A DNA stretch of 64,000 bases from JAGORL01 sp964372415. GTDB lineage: Bacteria > Patescibacteriota > Patescibacteriia > UBA9934. The translations under genes were made by a program, and so were the position numbers. The notes under the pieces were generated by a model. That model did not search any database. It was not told the DNA's origin and saw only the letters and a list, made by a program, of their open reading frames with translations. The stretch lies in contig CAYJQH010000004.1 of NCBI GenBank assembly GCA_964372415.1, positions 20,207 through 84,206 on the forward strand, given 5' to 3'. Within the stretch, counting starts at the first letter, position 1. Each line of letters begins with the position of its first letter. This document shows positions 22,984-32,373 of the stretch, piece by piece.

Positions 22984-24171
22984 CTACGACTTTTGCATAT
23001 TACCGTTTTCGGCTTTCCAATCGATTCCGTACCACTCGTAGGCGAACCATCGCTCGAGGATACAATCGCGAATGACGCGATGACGGTAACCCTTGTGACC
23101 GAGCTCGTCAGTTGCGTGCTCGGCGTTCAGGTGGTCGACGAGGGCCATAATCTGGTGCTCAACTGGTGCCGCCACAATGTAGGGCCGCCGCTCGTCGTCA
23201 TGACGCAGATCGTGGACTTCGCCGACGATCTTTTCTACCCGGTAGTCAGGGTGTGACTTGGGATTCGGGGGTCCCGAATCCGTCCTTTCATGAAGCGGCG
23301 GTCGCCACAGACGACGTTTAGCGATGATTACAAAACGTAATACGTCGCTCCAATCTGGCGGACGCAGGATTCCGTTCTCTTCAACCCCCACAATTACGTG
23401 CTTTAGGCCTCGCCTGTCCGTAAGTGATCCACCACGCTCAAGCTTAATGACTCCAGACAATCGATCTTTAGGCCGACTGTTGGTGTAGATGTAGTACTTG
23501 ATTGAGCTATCAACGACAGCTCGACACACATATTTGATGACCCTAACCGGCTGATCGAAAGCCGGAATCTCCAGTCTGGCGTGAGCAACTCTGACTGGAA
23601 AGTCGCTGTGGACGCGCGAATGGCGACCCGAGTCGAGCGCAAAATGCACGAAGAGCGCCGCCCCCTGACCGGTCTCAAACAGCTCCTTACCTGCCCGGAT
23701 GTTGATTTGCGTCAGCTGCGCCGTAACGTCCTCGTACGGATCGGCGGCCGCGATACACATTATTTGGGTGGCGATCGTGAGTTTACGTTCGATCTCAAAC
23801 TGAGCGAACAAGCTTGCGTCCTCATACATATCCATGAGGTGCCATGGATCATTGCAGGAGCCGATCTCGTCGATGGGTTCAATCTCCTTCGGGTGACCAG
23901 AGTGATCGGCCACCACCCACTCGATGCCAGCCTGAGCGTCTTCGAGGTTACGCATGAAGCGTTCGTAAAAACCAGCTACGCCAAGTCGAGCAAGACGGTC
24001 ACCGGCGCCATCGCTTTGCCAATTCTTCCAGGCAATAAATGCCCGATCGCGACGTTCCACATAGCGTTGCTTGCGGAACAATTCAAGAAGCTTGGGAATG
24101 GTTGGGTAAACCTCGTTGAAGGTTCTGATGTACGGGGGTTTGTGAGTGAAGAAGATGGGGATCTCAGCCAC
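22984..24171 (-). CDS. Hypothetical protein, 395 residues
   Basis: I do not recognise this protein. It is soluble with no signal peptide. The N-terminal third is rich in aromatic and charged residues (FNEVYPTIPKLLELFRKQRY). A central segment reads NDPWHLMDMYEDASLF, and a beta-rich part follows. The C-terminal 100 residues are rich in His and Arg (HLNAEHATDELGHKGYRHR). The GTG start was chosen because GGGAGGGAC stands seven bases upstream. It is a single gene with its own terminator, and is more GC-rich than its neighbours; it may have been acquired. Confidence 0.75.
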   Translation of the reverse strand: MAEIPIFFTHKPPYIRTFNEVYPTIPKLLELFRKQRYVERRDRAFIAWKNWQSDGAGDRLARLGVAGFYERFMRNLEDAQAGIEWVVADHSGHPKEIEPIDEIGSCNDPWHLMDMYEDASLFAQFEIERKLTIATQIMCIAAADPYEDVTAQLTQINIRAGKELFETGQGAALFVHFALDSGRHSRVHSDFPVRVAHARLEIPAFDQPVRVIKYVCRAVVDSSIKYYIYTNSRPKDRLSGVIKLERGGSLTDRRGLKHVIVGVEENGILRPPDWSDVLRFVIIAKRRLWRPPLHERTDSGPPNPKSHPDYRVEKIVGEVHDLRHDDERRPYIVAAPVEHQIMALVDHLNAEHATDELGHKGYRHRVIRDCILERWFAYEWYGIDWKAENGNMQKS

Positions 24172-24229
24172 TGTCCCTCCCTAAGAAAGAACGCGAGCAC
24201 AGGCTAACAAAATTTAATAAAAAAACAAT

Positions 24230-24256
24230 CCCCGACGGTGGACGTCGGGGTTTTTA
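24230..24256 (-). terminator. Terminator of ndk
   Basis: A perfect 8-bp stem CCCCGACG/CGTCGGGG with a five-base loop lies after the ndk stop; on the minus strand it is followed by ATTGTTTTTTT. Confidence 0.85.
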
Positions 24257-24258
24257 GC

Positions 24259-24864
24259 TTATTCAAGAAACCATTCTGGATCGTACTGCACTCGATCGTT
24301 GACGTGTTCGTACTTGTACAGCTCATTGTCAGAGAACCAAACTTTAATTTCGTGCTCTGCCTCTTGAGGAGCGCCAGAAGCGTGAATGAGGTTGCGAAGT
24401 GGTCGATTCTGCGCGTTGGCTAAAGCATAGGTATCGAGCGAGAAGTCGCCACGAATCGTGCCCGGAGCTGATGAGGCTGGTTCGGTGGCACCAACGAGTT
24501 TGCGAACGGCACTCACTGCCATCTCGCCTTCGAGTACAAGGGCGATGATAGGGGCTGACTTAAGGAAGGTGACGAGACCGTTCTTGATCTCAGTGCCGTA
24601 GGCAACGTGATCAGGGTACGGAAACGGTTGACCTTCGGCTTCGTACTTGGCTTTAGCTTTGGTAAAAACACCTTTCATCCATTCCTCTGTCAGGGCGTAG
24701 TGCTTATCGACGTCGTCGGGTGAGGCATGAACCATCTTGATGGCCAAAAGCTTGAGACCGGCTTTTTCAAAACGGGTGATAATTTCACCAATAACACCGC
24801 GTTGCACGGCATCGGGCTTCAAGAGAACGAGGGTTTTCTGAAGGTTGAGCGCGGCATCTGCCAT
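24259..24864 (-). CDS. ndk: Nucleoside diphosphate kinase, long form
   Basis: Ndk transfers the gamma phosphate between nucleoside triphosphates and diphosphates through a phosphohistidine. The protein of 201 residues starts MADAALNLQKTLVLLKPDAV and contains GTIRGDFSLDTYALANAQNR and the active-site segment NLIHASG with the catalytic histidine. The common form is 130-150 long; this one has an insertion (KAKAKYEAEGQPFPYPDHV) and a C-terminal extension of about 30 residues ending QYDPEWFLE. It has its own terminator. Confidence 0.95.
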   Translation of the reverse strand: MADAALNLQKTLVLLKPDAVQRGVIGEIITRFEKAGLKLLAIKMVHASPDDVDKHYALTEEWMKGVFTKAKAKYEAEGQPFPYPDHVAYGTEIKNGLVTFLKSAPIIALVLEGEMAVSAVRKLVGATEPASSAPGTIRGDFSLDTYALANAQNRPLRNLIHASGAPQEAEHEIKVWFSDNELYKYEHVNDRVQYDPEWFLE

Positions 24865-24902
24865 ACATCGGGGGTCAATTTCTTGGCCCAAGAATAGCTG
24901 TG

Positions 24903-24931
24903 TTGACGAAAACCGTCAATTTTGTTAATTA
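24903..24931 (+). promoter_or_regulatory. Promoter with an inverted repeat, nucleotidyltransferase gene
   Basis: TTGACG (24903-24908) and TAATTA (24926-24931) are separated by 17 bp. The -35 box is also the left arm of TTGACG-AAAAC-CGTCAA. A very similar arrangement occurs in the tRNA-Arg promoter. Confidence 0.65.
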
Positions 24932-24962
24932 TCCATGTCTCGATCTTTCTAATGGAGGCACG

Positions 24963-25787
24963 ATGCGAGTCTTCATCCATAGCGCTCTCGTGGCCGGACA
25001 AGTTCCGGACGAGAACGACTTCCGAGATGTTCTCGGGTATCTGCGAAGCGAACTGCCGAAAGTCCCGCACCTGCATGGCGCCGTCATTTTTGGCTCAGCC
25101 CTGAGTGGCAAAACCAACCTGACGAGCGACATCGATGTCTTCATCGCCCTCGATGTGCCGCGTGCCTGCTTGCTTACTGGAGCGATGGATAAACTGAGCG
25201 AACTGTCGAACACGGCGCATGATGTTTACGTGCCGGTAAGCTGGGTGCTCCACACCAAAGAGGAGCTCACCTCCGGCCAACACACCCTGCGGCACGGTCT
25301 CATCGATCATCTGAGGTGGGCCGCCGAAAACGGCGGTGCGGTCAGCCAAAACCCCTGCCCTTTAGTGCTTCATCGCGGTTCGCGCCAAAAAGAAGCTCGA
25401 AACTACGTCATTCATGCACTTGAAAAGGCGCGTCGGGCCAGGCTTACCTGGAACGAGCTCAATGAACAGTCTCGCCACCGAGCACGAGCCAAGCTGCTCG
25501 ACAAACCGCTTCATGTGGCCCGCCGGGTGCTCGAACTGCATAATCGTGAGGCCGTGAGCTGGTCAAGAAGGCAGGTCACCGCAGAACTTGGGCGTCCGAC
25601 GCTCTCTGAGATCAGCGGCATCAGACACGCCTACGTAAGCGCCGTGCTGCCGGAACAGCTGCGTGAGCCAAACGCTCATACCTATCACGATTTTCTAGAG
25701 GCTGCCGACAAGGTGCTGTTCCAGATTGTGCCGAAGTTCTACAACGACATGTTGGAAAATGAACTTCTGAACTCTCCCCGCAACTAA
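24963..25787 (+). CDS. Nucleotidyltransferase-domain protein
   Basis: The protein of 274 residues carries the polymerase-beta-like nucleotidyltransferase signature GSALSGKTNLTSDIDVF, with Gly-Ser at 44-45 and metal-binding Asp56 and Asp58; a third carboxylate may be in HDVYVPV. The C-terminal half is helical and rich in Arg. Relatives include aminoglycoside adenylyltransferases, tRNA- and protein-modifying enzymes and MNT antitoxins; the substrate cannot be told. The ATG at 24963 was chosen because GGAGG lies five bases upstream. It is monocistronic, with its own promoter and terminator. Confidence 0.85.
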   Translation: MRVFIHSALVAGQVPDENDFRDVLGYLRSELPKVPHLHGAVIFGSALSGKTNLTSDIDVFIALDVPRACLLTGAMDKLSELSNTAHDVYVPVSWVLHTKEELTSGQHTLRHGLIDHLRWAAENGGAVSQNPCPLVLHRGSRQKEARNYVIHALEKARRARLTWNELNEQSRHRARAKLLDKPLHVARRVLELHNREAVSWSRRQVTAELGRPTLSEISGIRHAYVSAVLPEQLREPNAHTYHDFLEAADKVLFQIVPKFYNDMLENELLNSPRN

Positions 25788-25801
25788 GCGGGGTTTCTTT
25801 T
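25776..25801 (+). terminator. Terminator overlapping the stop codon of the nucleotidyltransferase gene
   Basis: CCCCGC and GCGGGG pair around a six-base loop that contains the TAA stop codon; TTTCTTTTT follows. Confidence 0.85.
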
Positions 25802-28149
25802 TAAAAATCTAAAACCTTCACCCTCGGCTCTTCATCGATTATTTTTATTCGTATAGTGCCGTCCAGATCTGTTCTGTAAATCTGGACTTTACTCATTTGC
25901 AGTCTGTCTATAACAAACGGGTCGGGGTGTCCGTAATTATTGTTTTCACCAACCGAAATAATGGCTATCTTTGGCTTCACTGTGTCAAGAAACTCCGGTC
26001 CAGTGGAAGTTTCGCTTCCATGATGACCGACTTTGAGCACTCCAACCTCCCCTAGCCCCTCTTTCTGCAAGGAAGGAGCGTACTTTAATATCGGCTGCTC
26101 TTCCTGAACACCAGCATCGCCCATGAGCAACATTTTCCCCTCATTGGCTTCTAGAAGAAAAATCAGCGAGCCGTCGTTTGGATCTTCAAGCATCGCGCCG
26201 TCAAATGACTCCTTGGGCCACAGCGTCGTCAAAGTGACTCCCCCGCCAAGCTCAAGTACTTCCCCAGCTTTGATAACGCGACGCTTGGATTCTGCCAGGC
26301 GAGAATATTCAGCAAATTCCGATGTGTCGTAGCCCTGATCAGCATCAATAACTTCAGATACCTGATAGCGCTCGAGAAGTGGCACAAGACCCGCCACATG
26401 GTCGGCATGCGGATGGGTATTAACCACAATGTCCACATTTCGATCCCACCACGGAAGAACTGCTGAAAGCTTTTCGAGCACCGTAAAATCGGGTCCGCCG
26501 TCAATGAGTACATCTTTCTCTGGTCCGTCGATAAAAATGGCGTCGCCCTGACCAACATCGAATACCCAAACTGTAGTTCCAAGGTTCCCTCCTGTGATCC
26601 AGGCATAGCGCATTAAAAGACCAAAGGTCACAGCGGCGAAAAGCGTGGGCACCAACCAGCGTTTAGGAGCTGGCGAAATGGCCAACCCCCGCCTAGCCAC
26701 CCTCACATTGTGGACGGGGAACAAGAGCAATATAGAAACGACAATAAGAGCCACACCTGCGACGAGTGTGGGGATATTACTGAGCGAACGGATGATTTCG
26801 AGGATTGCCGACAAAAAAACCCAGGCTGGAAAGGCCAGCATGGCGCCGAGTCCTTGGTTAAGGGCACCGACGACTGTCGCTAAAGCTCCAAAGCCCATAG
26901 CGTATGGCACAAACGGCAAAACCAGGAGGTTGGCAATCGGGCCTATAGCAGCAAAGCGGCCAAAGTTAAGAAGCACAATCGGTAACGTCGCAATGGTCGC
27001 GGCAAGGGTGGTCGATAAAGCTTCGCGCAGGCCGAAAGCTTGCGGTATCCACCACAATCGTTCGCTCATTGGCCGTGACCACCACAAAAGTCCAGCCGTC
27101 GAGAGCACCGACAACTGAAAACCGATGTCGTCGCGCAACAATCGAGGCTCAACGAGAAGCATAACAGCCACCGTGGTCAACAAAATGTTTCGTGGCGATG
27201 TTTTGCGGCCGGTTTGCTTGGCCGTAAGGACAAGCGCCGCCATAATGCCGGCTCGAGTTACCGCTGCTTGAGCCCCAGCTATGATGACAAAGGCAATAAT
27301 GCCTAAAAGTAAAAGTGGAAAAGCCTCTTGGCGTCTAAAACCTAAGTGAAGCGCGAGCACAAAGAGCACACTTACGACAATCGCCACGTTGGTCCCTGAA
27401 GCAGCGACGATATGCGAGGTTCCGGTTGAAATAAATCTTTCCTGCCATTCGTCGGAAAACGTATTGTCGCCAAGGAGAAGACCAACAAGGAGCGTCGCCT
27501 GAGGCTCACCAAACGTACGCTCGATCACGGTCACTAGGCTGTTATGAAGATGGGCTAATTTGATTCTAAAACCCGTCGTGGCATACGGGTCGAGGATTAT
27601 CGGTGCGTCATAAATTAGACACTGGCTATAAATGTCTTTAAGCGCTAAATATTTATCGTAAGCAAAGCCGTCGAATGGCTCGGGGGCTTCAAAAGCACAA
27701 GTAAGGGCAATGCGAGATCCAACAGGTATCTCAGGATAGCGTGGAACCGTCGCTAAGAGTTGGTCGTCGAAACTTTCGCCGTTTGCGGTGATCTCGTTTA
27801 GCGTGAGCCGTTGTCGATCGTCCAACTCACGTTTAACAACTATGGCCTCAACAGGGTGATGACCGCCGTTTAAAAGAGCGATCGATTGCTCGCCCGGACC
27901 AACTGCGTTGTAACGAAGGCAACCGAGACCAAGACCGAGGGTCAGAAGCATGACATATACCGCTCGCCTTTCAAGAACCCCACCCGAGCCCTCTCCTATA
28001 GCGCGGAGAGGGAGCTGTTTAAGGAGAAACAGCGCGCAGGCAATAACCACGGTGACGATTGCCCAATGAAATTGCGAGGATGCTAAAGCGATACCGGCAA
28101 TGATGCCGGTCATGGCACTCGCCACGGCAAGTCCAGGAAGAAACCGCAC
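25801..28149 (-). CDS. comEC: ComEC/Rec2-family DNA uptake channel
   Basis: ComEC passes single-stranded DNA across the cytoplasmic membrane during natural transformation. The 782-residue protein has the three usual parts. These are an N-terminal membrane and OB-like segment, the central multi-helix Competence domain (from LLVGLLLGDNTFSDEWQERF through SHIVAASGTNVAIV), and a C-terminal metallo-beta-lactamase domain with NTHPHADHVAGLVPLLE and KVGHHGSETSTG. The start is a GTG without a Shine-Dalgarno site. It follows leuS with one base between. A PilB-type ATPase elsewhere in the window fits a competence pilus. Confidence 0.95.
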   Translation of the reverse strand: MRFLPGLAVASAMTGIIAGIALASSQFHWAIVTVVIACALFLLKQLPLRAIGEGSGGVLERRAVYVMLLTLGLGLGCLRYNAVGPGEQSIALLNGGHHPVEAIVVKRELDDRQRLTLNEITANGESFDDQLLATVPRYPEIPVGSRIALTCAFEAPEPFDGFAYDKYLALKDIYSQCLIYDAPIILDPYATTGFRIKLAHLHNSLVTVIERTFGEPQATLLVGLLLGDNTFSDEWQERFISTGTSHIVAASGTNVAIVVSVLFVLALHLGFRRQEAFPLLLLGIIAFVIIAGAQAAVTRAGIMAALVLTAKQTGRKTSPRNILLTTVAVMLLVEPRLLRDDIGFQLSVLSTAGLLWWSRPMSERLWWIPQAFGLREALSTTLAATIATLPIVLLNFGRFAAIGPIANLLVLPFVPYAMGFGALATVVGALNQGLGAMLAFPAWVFLSAILEIIRSLSNIPTLVAGVALIVVSILLLFPVHNVRVARRGLAISPAPKRWLVPTLFAAVTFGLLMRYAWITGGNLGTTVWVFDVGQGDAIFIDGPEKDVLIDGGPDFTVLEKLSAVLPWWDRNVDIVVNTHPHADHVAGLVPLLERYQVSEVIDADQGYDTSEFAEYSRLAESKRRVIKAGEVLELGGGVTLTTLWPKESFDGAMLEDPNDGSLIFLLEANEGKMLLMGDAGVQEEQPILKYAPSLQKEGLGEVGVLKVGHHGSETSTGPEFLDTVKPKIAIISVGENNNYGHPDPFVIDRLQMSKVQIYRTDLDGTIRIKIIDEEPRVKVLDF

Positions 28150-28150
28150 A

Positions 28151-31024
28151 TTAAACCACGAAATTTACCAGTTTACCTTTTACTACAATCTCTTTTTTGG
28201 CTGGAGTGGTCAGATATTTTGCTACGTTGGTATCTTTCTTGGCTACTGCGACAAGTTCTGTGTCAGAAATATCGGCCGAAACAACCACCTTAGCCCGAAC
28301 TTTTCCATTCACCTGAATCACTATGGTCTGTTCATTATCAACAAGGAACTTTTTGTCAGCCGTGGGCCAGCTCTGTTCTTCGAGGAAACCCTCACCACCA
28401 AGTTTTTGCCACAGCTCATTACCGATATGTGGCGCAAAGGCGACGAGGACAGCCAAAAACTGTCCGAGGCTCTTCTTGGTAATGGTCGAGTCGCCAACGG
28501 CATTCACAAACTTCATGAGTTCAGACACCGCGGTGTTGAAACGGAAAGCGTCGATGTCTTCCGAAACTTTAGCAATAGTTTTATGAAGCGCCTTGGTAAC
28601 CTCATGAGTCTCATTCTTCCCCACTCGCTCAGCCAGGCGGGTGACCTTCTCAAGGAAGCGACGAACACCAATTAGGCCGTTTGTTGACCACGGCACCGGC
28701 TCTTCGAAAGGTCCCATGAATAACAAATAGGTTCGCAAGGCATCGGCCCCGAATTCTTTGACGATATCGTCCGGGTTCACTACGTTTCCCTTAGACTTAC
28801 TCATCTTTGTCCCATCCTCAGCTAAAATTAGGCCGTGACTATGGCGGCGGGCATAGGGTTCGCTCGTTGGCACAAAACCTTGGTCGAACAAAAATTTGTT
28901 CCAGAAACGTGAGTACAAGAGGTGGAGCGTAGTGTGTTCCATGCCGCCGTTGTATAGGTCGACTGGCATCCAGTATTTGAGTTTCTTTTTGTCGGCGAAT
29001 GCTTTAGCGTTACTCGAGTCGACGTAACGGAGGAAATACCAGCTTGAACCAGCCCAGTTGGGCATGGTGTCAGTCTCACGTGTCGCTTGACCATCACACT
29101 TAGGACAGGTGGTGTTCACCCACTCCTTAACATTGGCGAGCGGTGATTCACCGGTCTCGGTTGGTTCATACTTTTCGATCTTAGGAAGCTCAATTGGAAG
29201 ATCTTTTTCGGGAACAGCAACCCAACCATCTTTAGCACAATGGACGAGCGGTATTGGCTCACCCCAATAACGCTGGCGAGAAAAAACCCAGTCACGTAGT
29301 TTATAGGTGACTTTCTTTTGTCCGATTTTTTTTGTCTCAAGCCAGGCAATAACCTTCTTTTTTGCTTCTGCCGTCGTTAGTCCGTCGAGGAAATCTGAAT
29401 TTGTCGCCAAACCCTCACCGCTATAGCACTTCCCTTTCACGAGTTTATCGAACACATATTCGTGCAGTAACTCAATAACTTTACCGTCCGCATCCTTCTC
29501 GCTCAGCCATTCCACGTTAAACTTATTCTTTTCATTCTCTTCAAGTTTTTGATCAACTCGTTCGTCATTTACGAGTTCAAAGTACAAACCTATAGCATCA
29601 ATGATCCGAGCCTTGTTCTTGGAGTAGGCAAAGTAATGATGGTGAATGGTTTCTGTTTTAGAAATAAACTTAAGATTGTTGTATCCCGTTTCTTCGGCAA
29701 TTTCACGTTTGGCACATTCAATCGGATCTTCCCCTGCTTCAAGCCCGCCGCCCACGAATAAATTTCCACCGAGCTCTTTGCCCCAGTTAAGAGACAAGAA
29801 CTTTTTGGTCTTCGGGTTGCGGACAACGGCCACAATGCTCTGACGATGTTCTTCGTTCGGTCGCGGCTCACCGGTGATTGGTTCGATGACCGTTTTTACC
29901 GGCAGATCAAAAGCTTGAGCAAAGGCATAATCGCGCTCGTCATGGGCTGGTACAGCCATGATGGCTCCGGTGCCATAGCCCGGAAGCACGTAGTCAGCTA
30001 CCCAAATAGGGATTTCTTCACCGGTCGCTGGATTGATCGCCTTCACACCCTTAAGTTCGACGCCGGTTTTCTGCTTGTCCTCATTAGTTCGCTCAATATC
30101 AGTTTTCTTTTTTACACCGTCAACGTATTTTTTCACCTCTTTCTTATTCTCGAGCACATCGTGGTCCGAGTCGGTCGCCAACGTAACCCAAAGATGCTCG
30201 GGGGCGAGAACGAGGTAAGTCGCACCAAAAATTGTGTCAGGTCGAGTAGTAAACACGGTCAGTTTTGCCTTCTCACCATTTGGTCCACGGTTCTTGTTTG
30301 CCTCCGGCTTAAAGCTAAAGTTAAGCCCAAAATCAATCTCGGCACCCTCACTCTTGCCAATCCAATCTTCTTGTTGCTTTTTGATTTTCGGAGGATAATC
30401 GACCGTTTTAAGGTCCTCGAGCAAACGATCGGCGTACTTGGTAATAGCAATCATCCATTGCTCTTTTTCTCTTTTTTCGATTGGGGTACCGCAGCGCTCG
30501 CAGCAACCGCCAACCACCTCTTCGTTGGCGAGTCCCACTTTGTCCTTAGGACACCAGTTAACCATTGCCTTAGCTTTGTAGGCTAAACCAGCCTTAAAAA
30601 ACAGAAGAAACATCCATTGCGTCCATTTGTAATATTCAGGATCTGTAGTTGAAAATTCGCGCGACCAATCAAAACTAAAACCGAGAGACTTTAACTGTCG
30701 GCGGAAAGTGTCGATGTTTTGCTTAGTCGAAACCGAGGGATGGATGCCAGTTTTGATGGCGAAATTCTCGGCGGGTAAACCGAAGGCGTCCCAGCCCATC
30801 GGGAATAACACGTTCTCACCCTGCATGCGATGCTTGCGAGCAATTACGTCAAGCGCGGTATAACTGCGTGGGTGTCCTACATGAAGACCGGTACCTGACG
30901 GGTATGGAAATTCAACGAGCAGGTAGGTTTTCTTTTGCTTGCTATTGTCTTTAGCCGCAAATATCTGGGACGCTTCCCAATTGCCTTGCCATTTCTTTTC
31001 AAGCGACGCGTGGTCGTAGGACAT
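28151..31024 (-). CDS. leuS: Leucyl-tRNA synthetase with an inserted Nudix domain
   Basis: LeuRS charges tRNA-Leu. The 957-residue protein has HVGH at 48-51, a zinc site CCERCGTP near 174-181, the CP1 editing domain with FTTRPDTIFGATYLV and MAVPAHDERDYAFA, and the late KMSKSKGN motif. After VKTVIEPITGEP, where E. coli LeuRS has a short linker, about 140 residues (392-530) form a complete Nudix hydrolase domain. Its box G-x5-E-x7-REIAEETGY matches the consensus exactly at 426-448. The synthetase sequence then resumes with GEGLATNSDFLDGL. The start has a weak AGGA. Confidence 0.96.
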   Translation of the reverse strand: MSYDHASLEKKWQGNWEASQIFAAKDNSKQKKTYLLVEFPYPSGTGLHVGHPRSYTALDVIARKHRMQGENVLFPMGWDAFGLPAENFAIKTGIHPSVSTKQNIDTFRRQLKSLGFSFDWSREFSTTDPEYYKWTQWMFLLFFKAGLAYKAKAMVNWCPKDKVGLANEEVVGGCCERCGTPIEKREKEQWMIAITKYADRLLEDLKTVDYPPKIKKQQEDWIGKSEGAEIDFGLNFSFKPEANKNRGPNGEKAKLTVFTTRPDTIFGATYLVLAPEHLWVTLATDSDHDVLENKKEVKKYVDGVKKKTDIERTNEDKQKTGVELKGVKAINPATGEEIPIWVADYVLPGYGTGAIMAVPAHDERDYAFAQAFDLPVKTVIEPITGEPRPNEEHRQSIVAVVRNPKTKKFLSLNWGKELGGNLFVGGGLEAGEDPIECAKREIAEETGYNNLKFISKTETIHHHYFAYSKNKARIIDAIGLYFELVNDERVDQKLEENEKNKFNVEWLSEKDADGKVIELLHEYVFDKLVKGKCYSGEGLATNSDFLDGLTTAEAKKKVIAWLETKKIGQKKVTYKLRDWVFSRQRYWGEPIPLVHCAKDGWVAVPEKDLPIELPKIEKYEPTETGESPLANVKEWVNTTCPKCDGQATRETDTMPNWAGSSWYFLRYVDSSNAKAFADKKKLKYWMPVDLYNGGMEHTTLHLLYSRFWNKFLFDQGFVPTSEPYARRHSHGLILAEDGTKMSKSKGNVVNPDDIVKEFGADALRTYLLFMGPFEEPVPWSTNGLIGVRRFLEKVTRLAERVGKNETHEVTKALHKTIAKVSEDIDAFRFNTAVSELMKFVNAVGDSTITKKSLGQFLAVLVAFAPHIGNELWQKLGGEGFLEEQSWPTADKKFLVDNEQTIVIQVNGKVRAKVVVSADISDTELVAVAKKDTNVAKYLTTPAKKEIVVKGKLVNFVV

Positions 31025-31077
31025 ATTGTCCTACAGAGTAAAGAGGAAAAAGGAAAGAGTAAAGACTTTACCCTAGA

Positions 31078-32286
31078 TCACCGTTTACTGGCTTCTTCAA
31101 GCCGCTCCAGAGCCAAAACAAAAGCAGCCCGTCGAAGGTCGACCTGGTATTTGGTCTTACGCTCCCACACTGCACCCGCAGCTTTTTCCATGTATTCCTT
31201 AAGCCTGGCGTCCACTTTTTCAGCCGACCACTTCTCTCCTCTCATGTTCTGCTCCCATTCAAAGCAACTAACCGTAACGCCACCCGCGTTAGCGAGAATG
31301 TCGGGAATCACCTCGATCTTCTTAGCAAAAAGAACATCATCAGCCTCAACCGTCGTTGGACCGTTAGCGAGCTCGAGAACAACCTTTGCCTTAATGTCTT
31401 CGGCGTTATCTTTGGTAATTTGATTTTCGAGGGCAGCCGGCACCAAAACATCGCACACCAGCCCCAATAATTCTTCGTTGGAAATATTTTTCGTCCCCTC
31501 AAAATTCCGCACTGAGCCGGTGGCTTTTTTGTGGGCGTGCACTTTGTTAATGTCGAGACCATGTTCGTTAAAAATACCTCCCGACGAATCAGAAACGGCT
31601 ATTACCTTGACCCCGTGCTTCAAGCAAATATCGGCAAAGGTGGCTCCTGCATTACCAAAACCCTGTACAACAACGGTCATCTTGTTTACGTCGAGGTTCA
31701 GATTTTTGGCGAGGTGTAGGAGAACATACCAACCACCCATCGCCGTCGCCGTATCGCGACCAAGACTCCCTCCATGCTCAATGCTCTTGCCGGTGACGAC
31801 CGCCGGGTGACCAAATTCGTCGGCAATGGCGTCCATATCTGATGGTCCGGTATTCACATCAGGCGCCGGCACGTCGATCTCTGGTCCAATAACATCTCGA
31901 AAGGCCCTGGCCCAAGCGCGATCAAGTTGCTCACGTTCTGGGGCTGACAATTTTTTGGAATCAACCGCTATTCCACCTTTACCACCACCCATGGGAATGC
32001 CGACAACCGCCGTTTTAAAAGTCATGAGCGCAGCCAGCGTTCGGACTTCATCAATGTCTACTTGAGGATGAAAGCGAATGCCGCCCTTAAATGGACCTCG
32101 CCAATTGTTGTGTTGAATACGGTAGGCGTCAAAAACTCGCTTTTCACCTTGGTCACTTGTGATTTCAAGTTTATGCTCAATTTGCCGCATCGGTGTTTGC
32201 AATTTACCGTAGAGCTCAAGCTCAAAGGGTTTGACTGACATCGCCCGTTCTAGTTGGTGCAAAAAATTCTCGTATGCTTTTACCAT
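31078..32286 (-). CDS. gdhA: Glutamate dehydrogenase (Glu/Leu/Phe/Val family)
   Basis: The enzyme interconverts glutamate and 2-oxoglutarate plus ammonia with NAD(P). The protein of 402 residues starts MVKAYENFLHQLERAM. It contains the substrate-lysine motif VGIPMGGGKGGIAVDSKKL, the Asp-containing DVPAPDVNTGPSDM segment and the Rossmann motif VVQGFGNAGATFADICLKHG. Cofactor choice cannot be settled by eye. It is one of few clearly metabolic genes in the window and lies upstream of leuS. Confidence 0.95.
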   Translation of the reverse strand: MVKAYENFLHQLERAMSVKPFELELYGKLQTPMRQIEHKLEITSDQGEKRVFDAYRIQHNNWRGPFKGGIRFHPQVDIDEVRTLAALMTFKTAVVGIPMGGGKGGIAVDSKKLSAPEREQLDRAWARAFRDVIGPEIDVPAPDVNTGPSDMDAIADEFGHPAVVTGKSIEHGGSLGRDTATAMGGWYVLLHLAKNLNLDVNKMTVVVQGFGNAGATFADICLKHGVKVIAVSDSSGGIFNEHGLDINKVHAHKKATGSVRNFEGTKNISNEELLGLVCDVLVPAALENQITKDNAEDIKAKVVLELANGPTTVEADDVLFAKKIEVIPDILANAGGVTVSCFEWEQNMRGEKWSAEKVDARLKEYMEKAAGAVWERKTKYQVDLRRAAFVLALERLEEASKR

Positions 32287-32373
32287 ATAGAAATAGGGTA
32301 ACACCTAAATGACTGCGGGGTACAATTTTATGTGACGAGGCTGCTCATTGACCACTAAATAATTAGACGGGAC

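Noticed and set aside
29435..29851. Intein or intron in leuS
   Set aside because: The insert lacks intein splice residues and endonuclease motifs and has a full Nudix box in frame.
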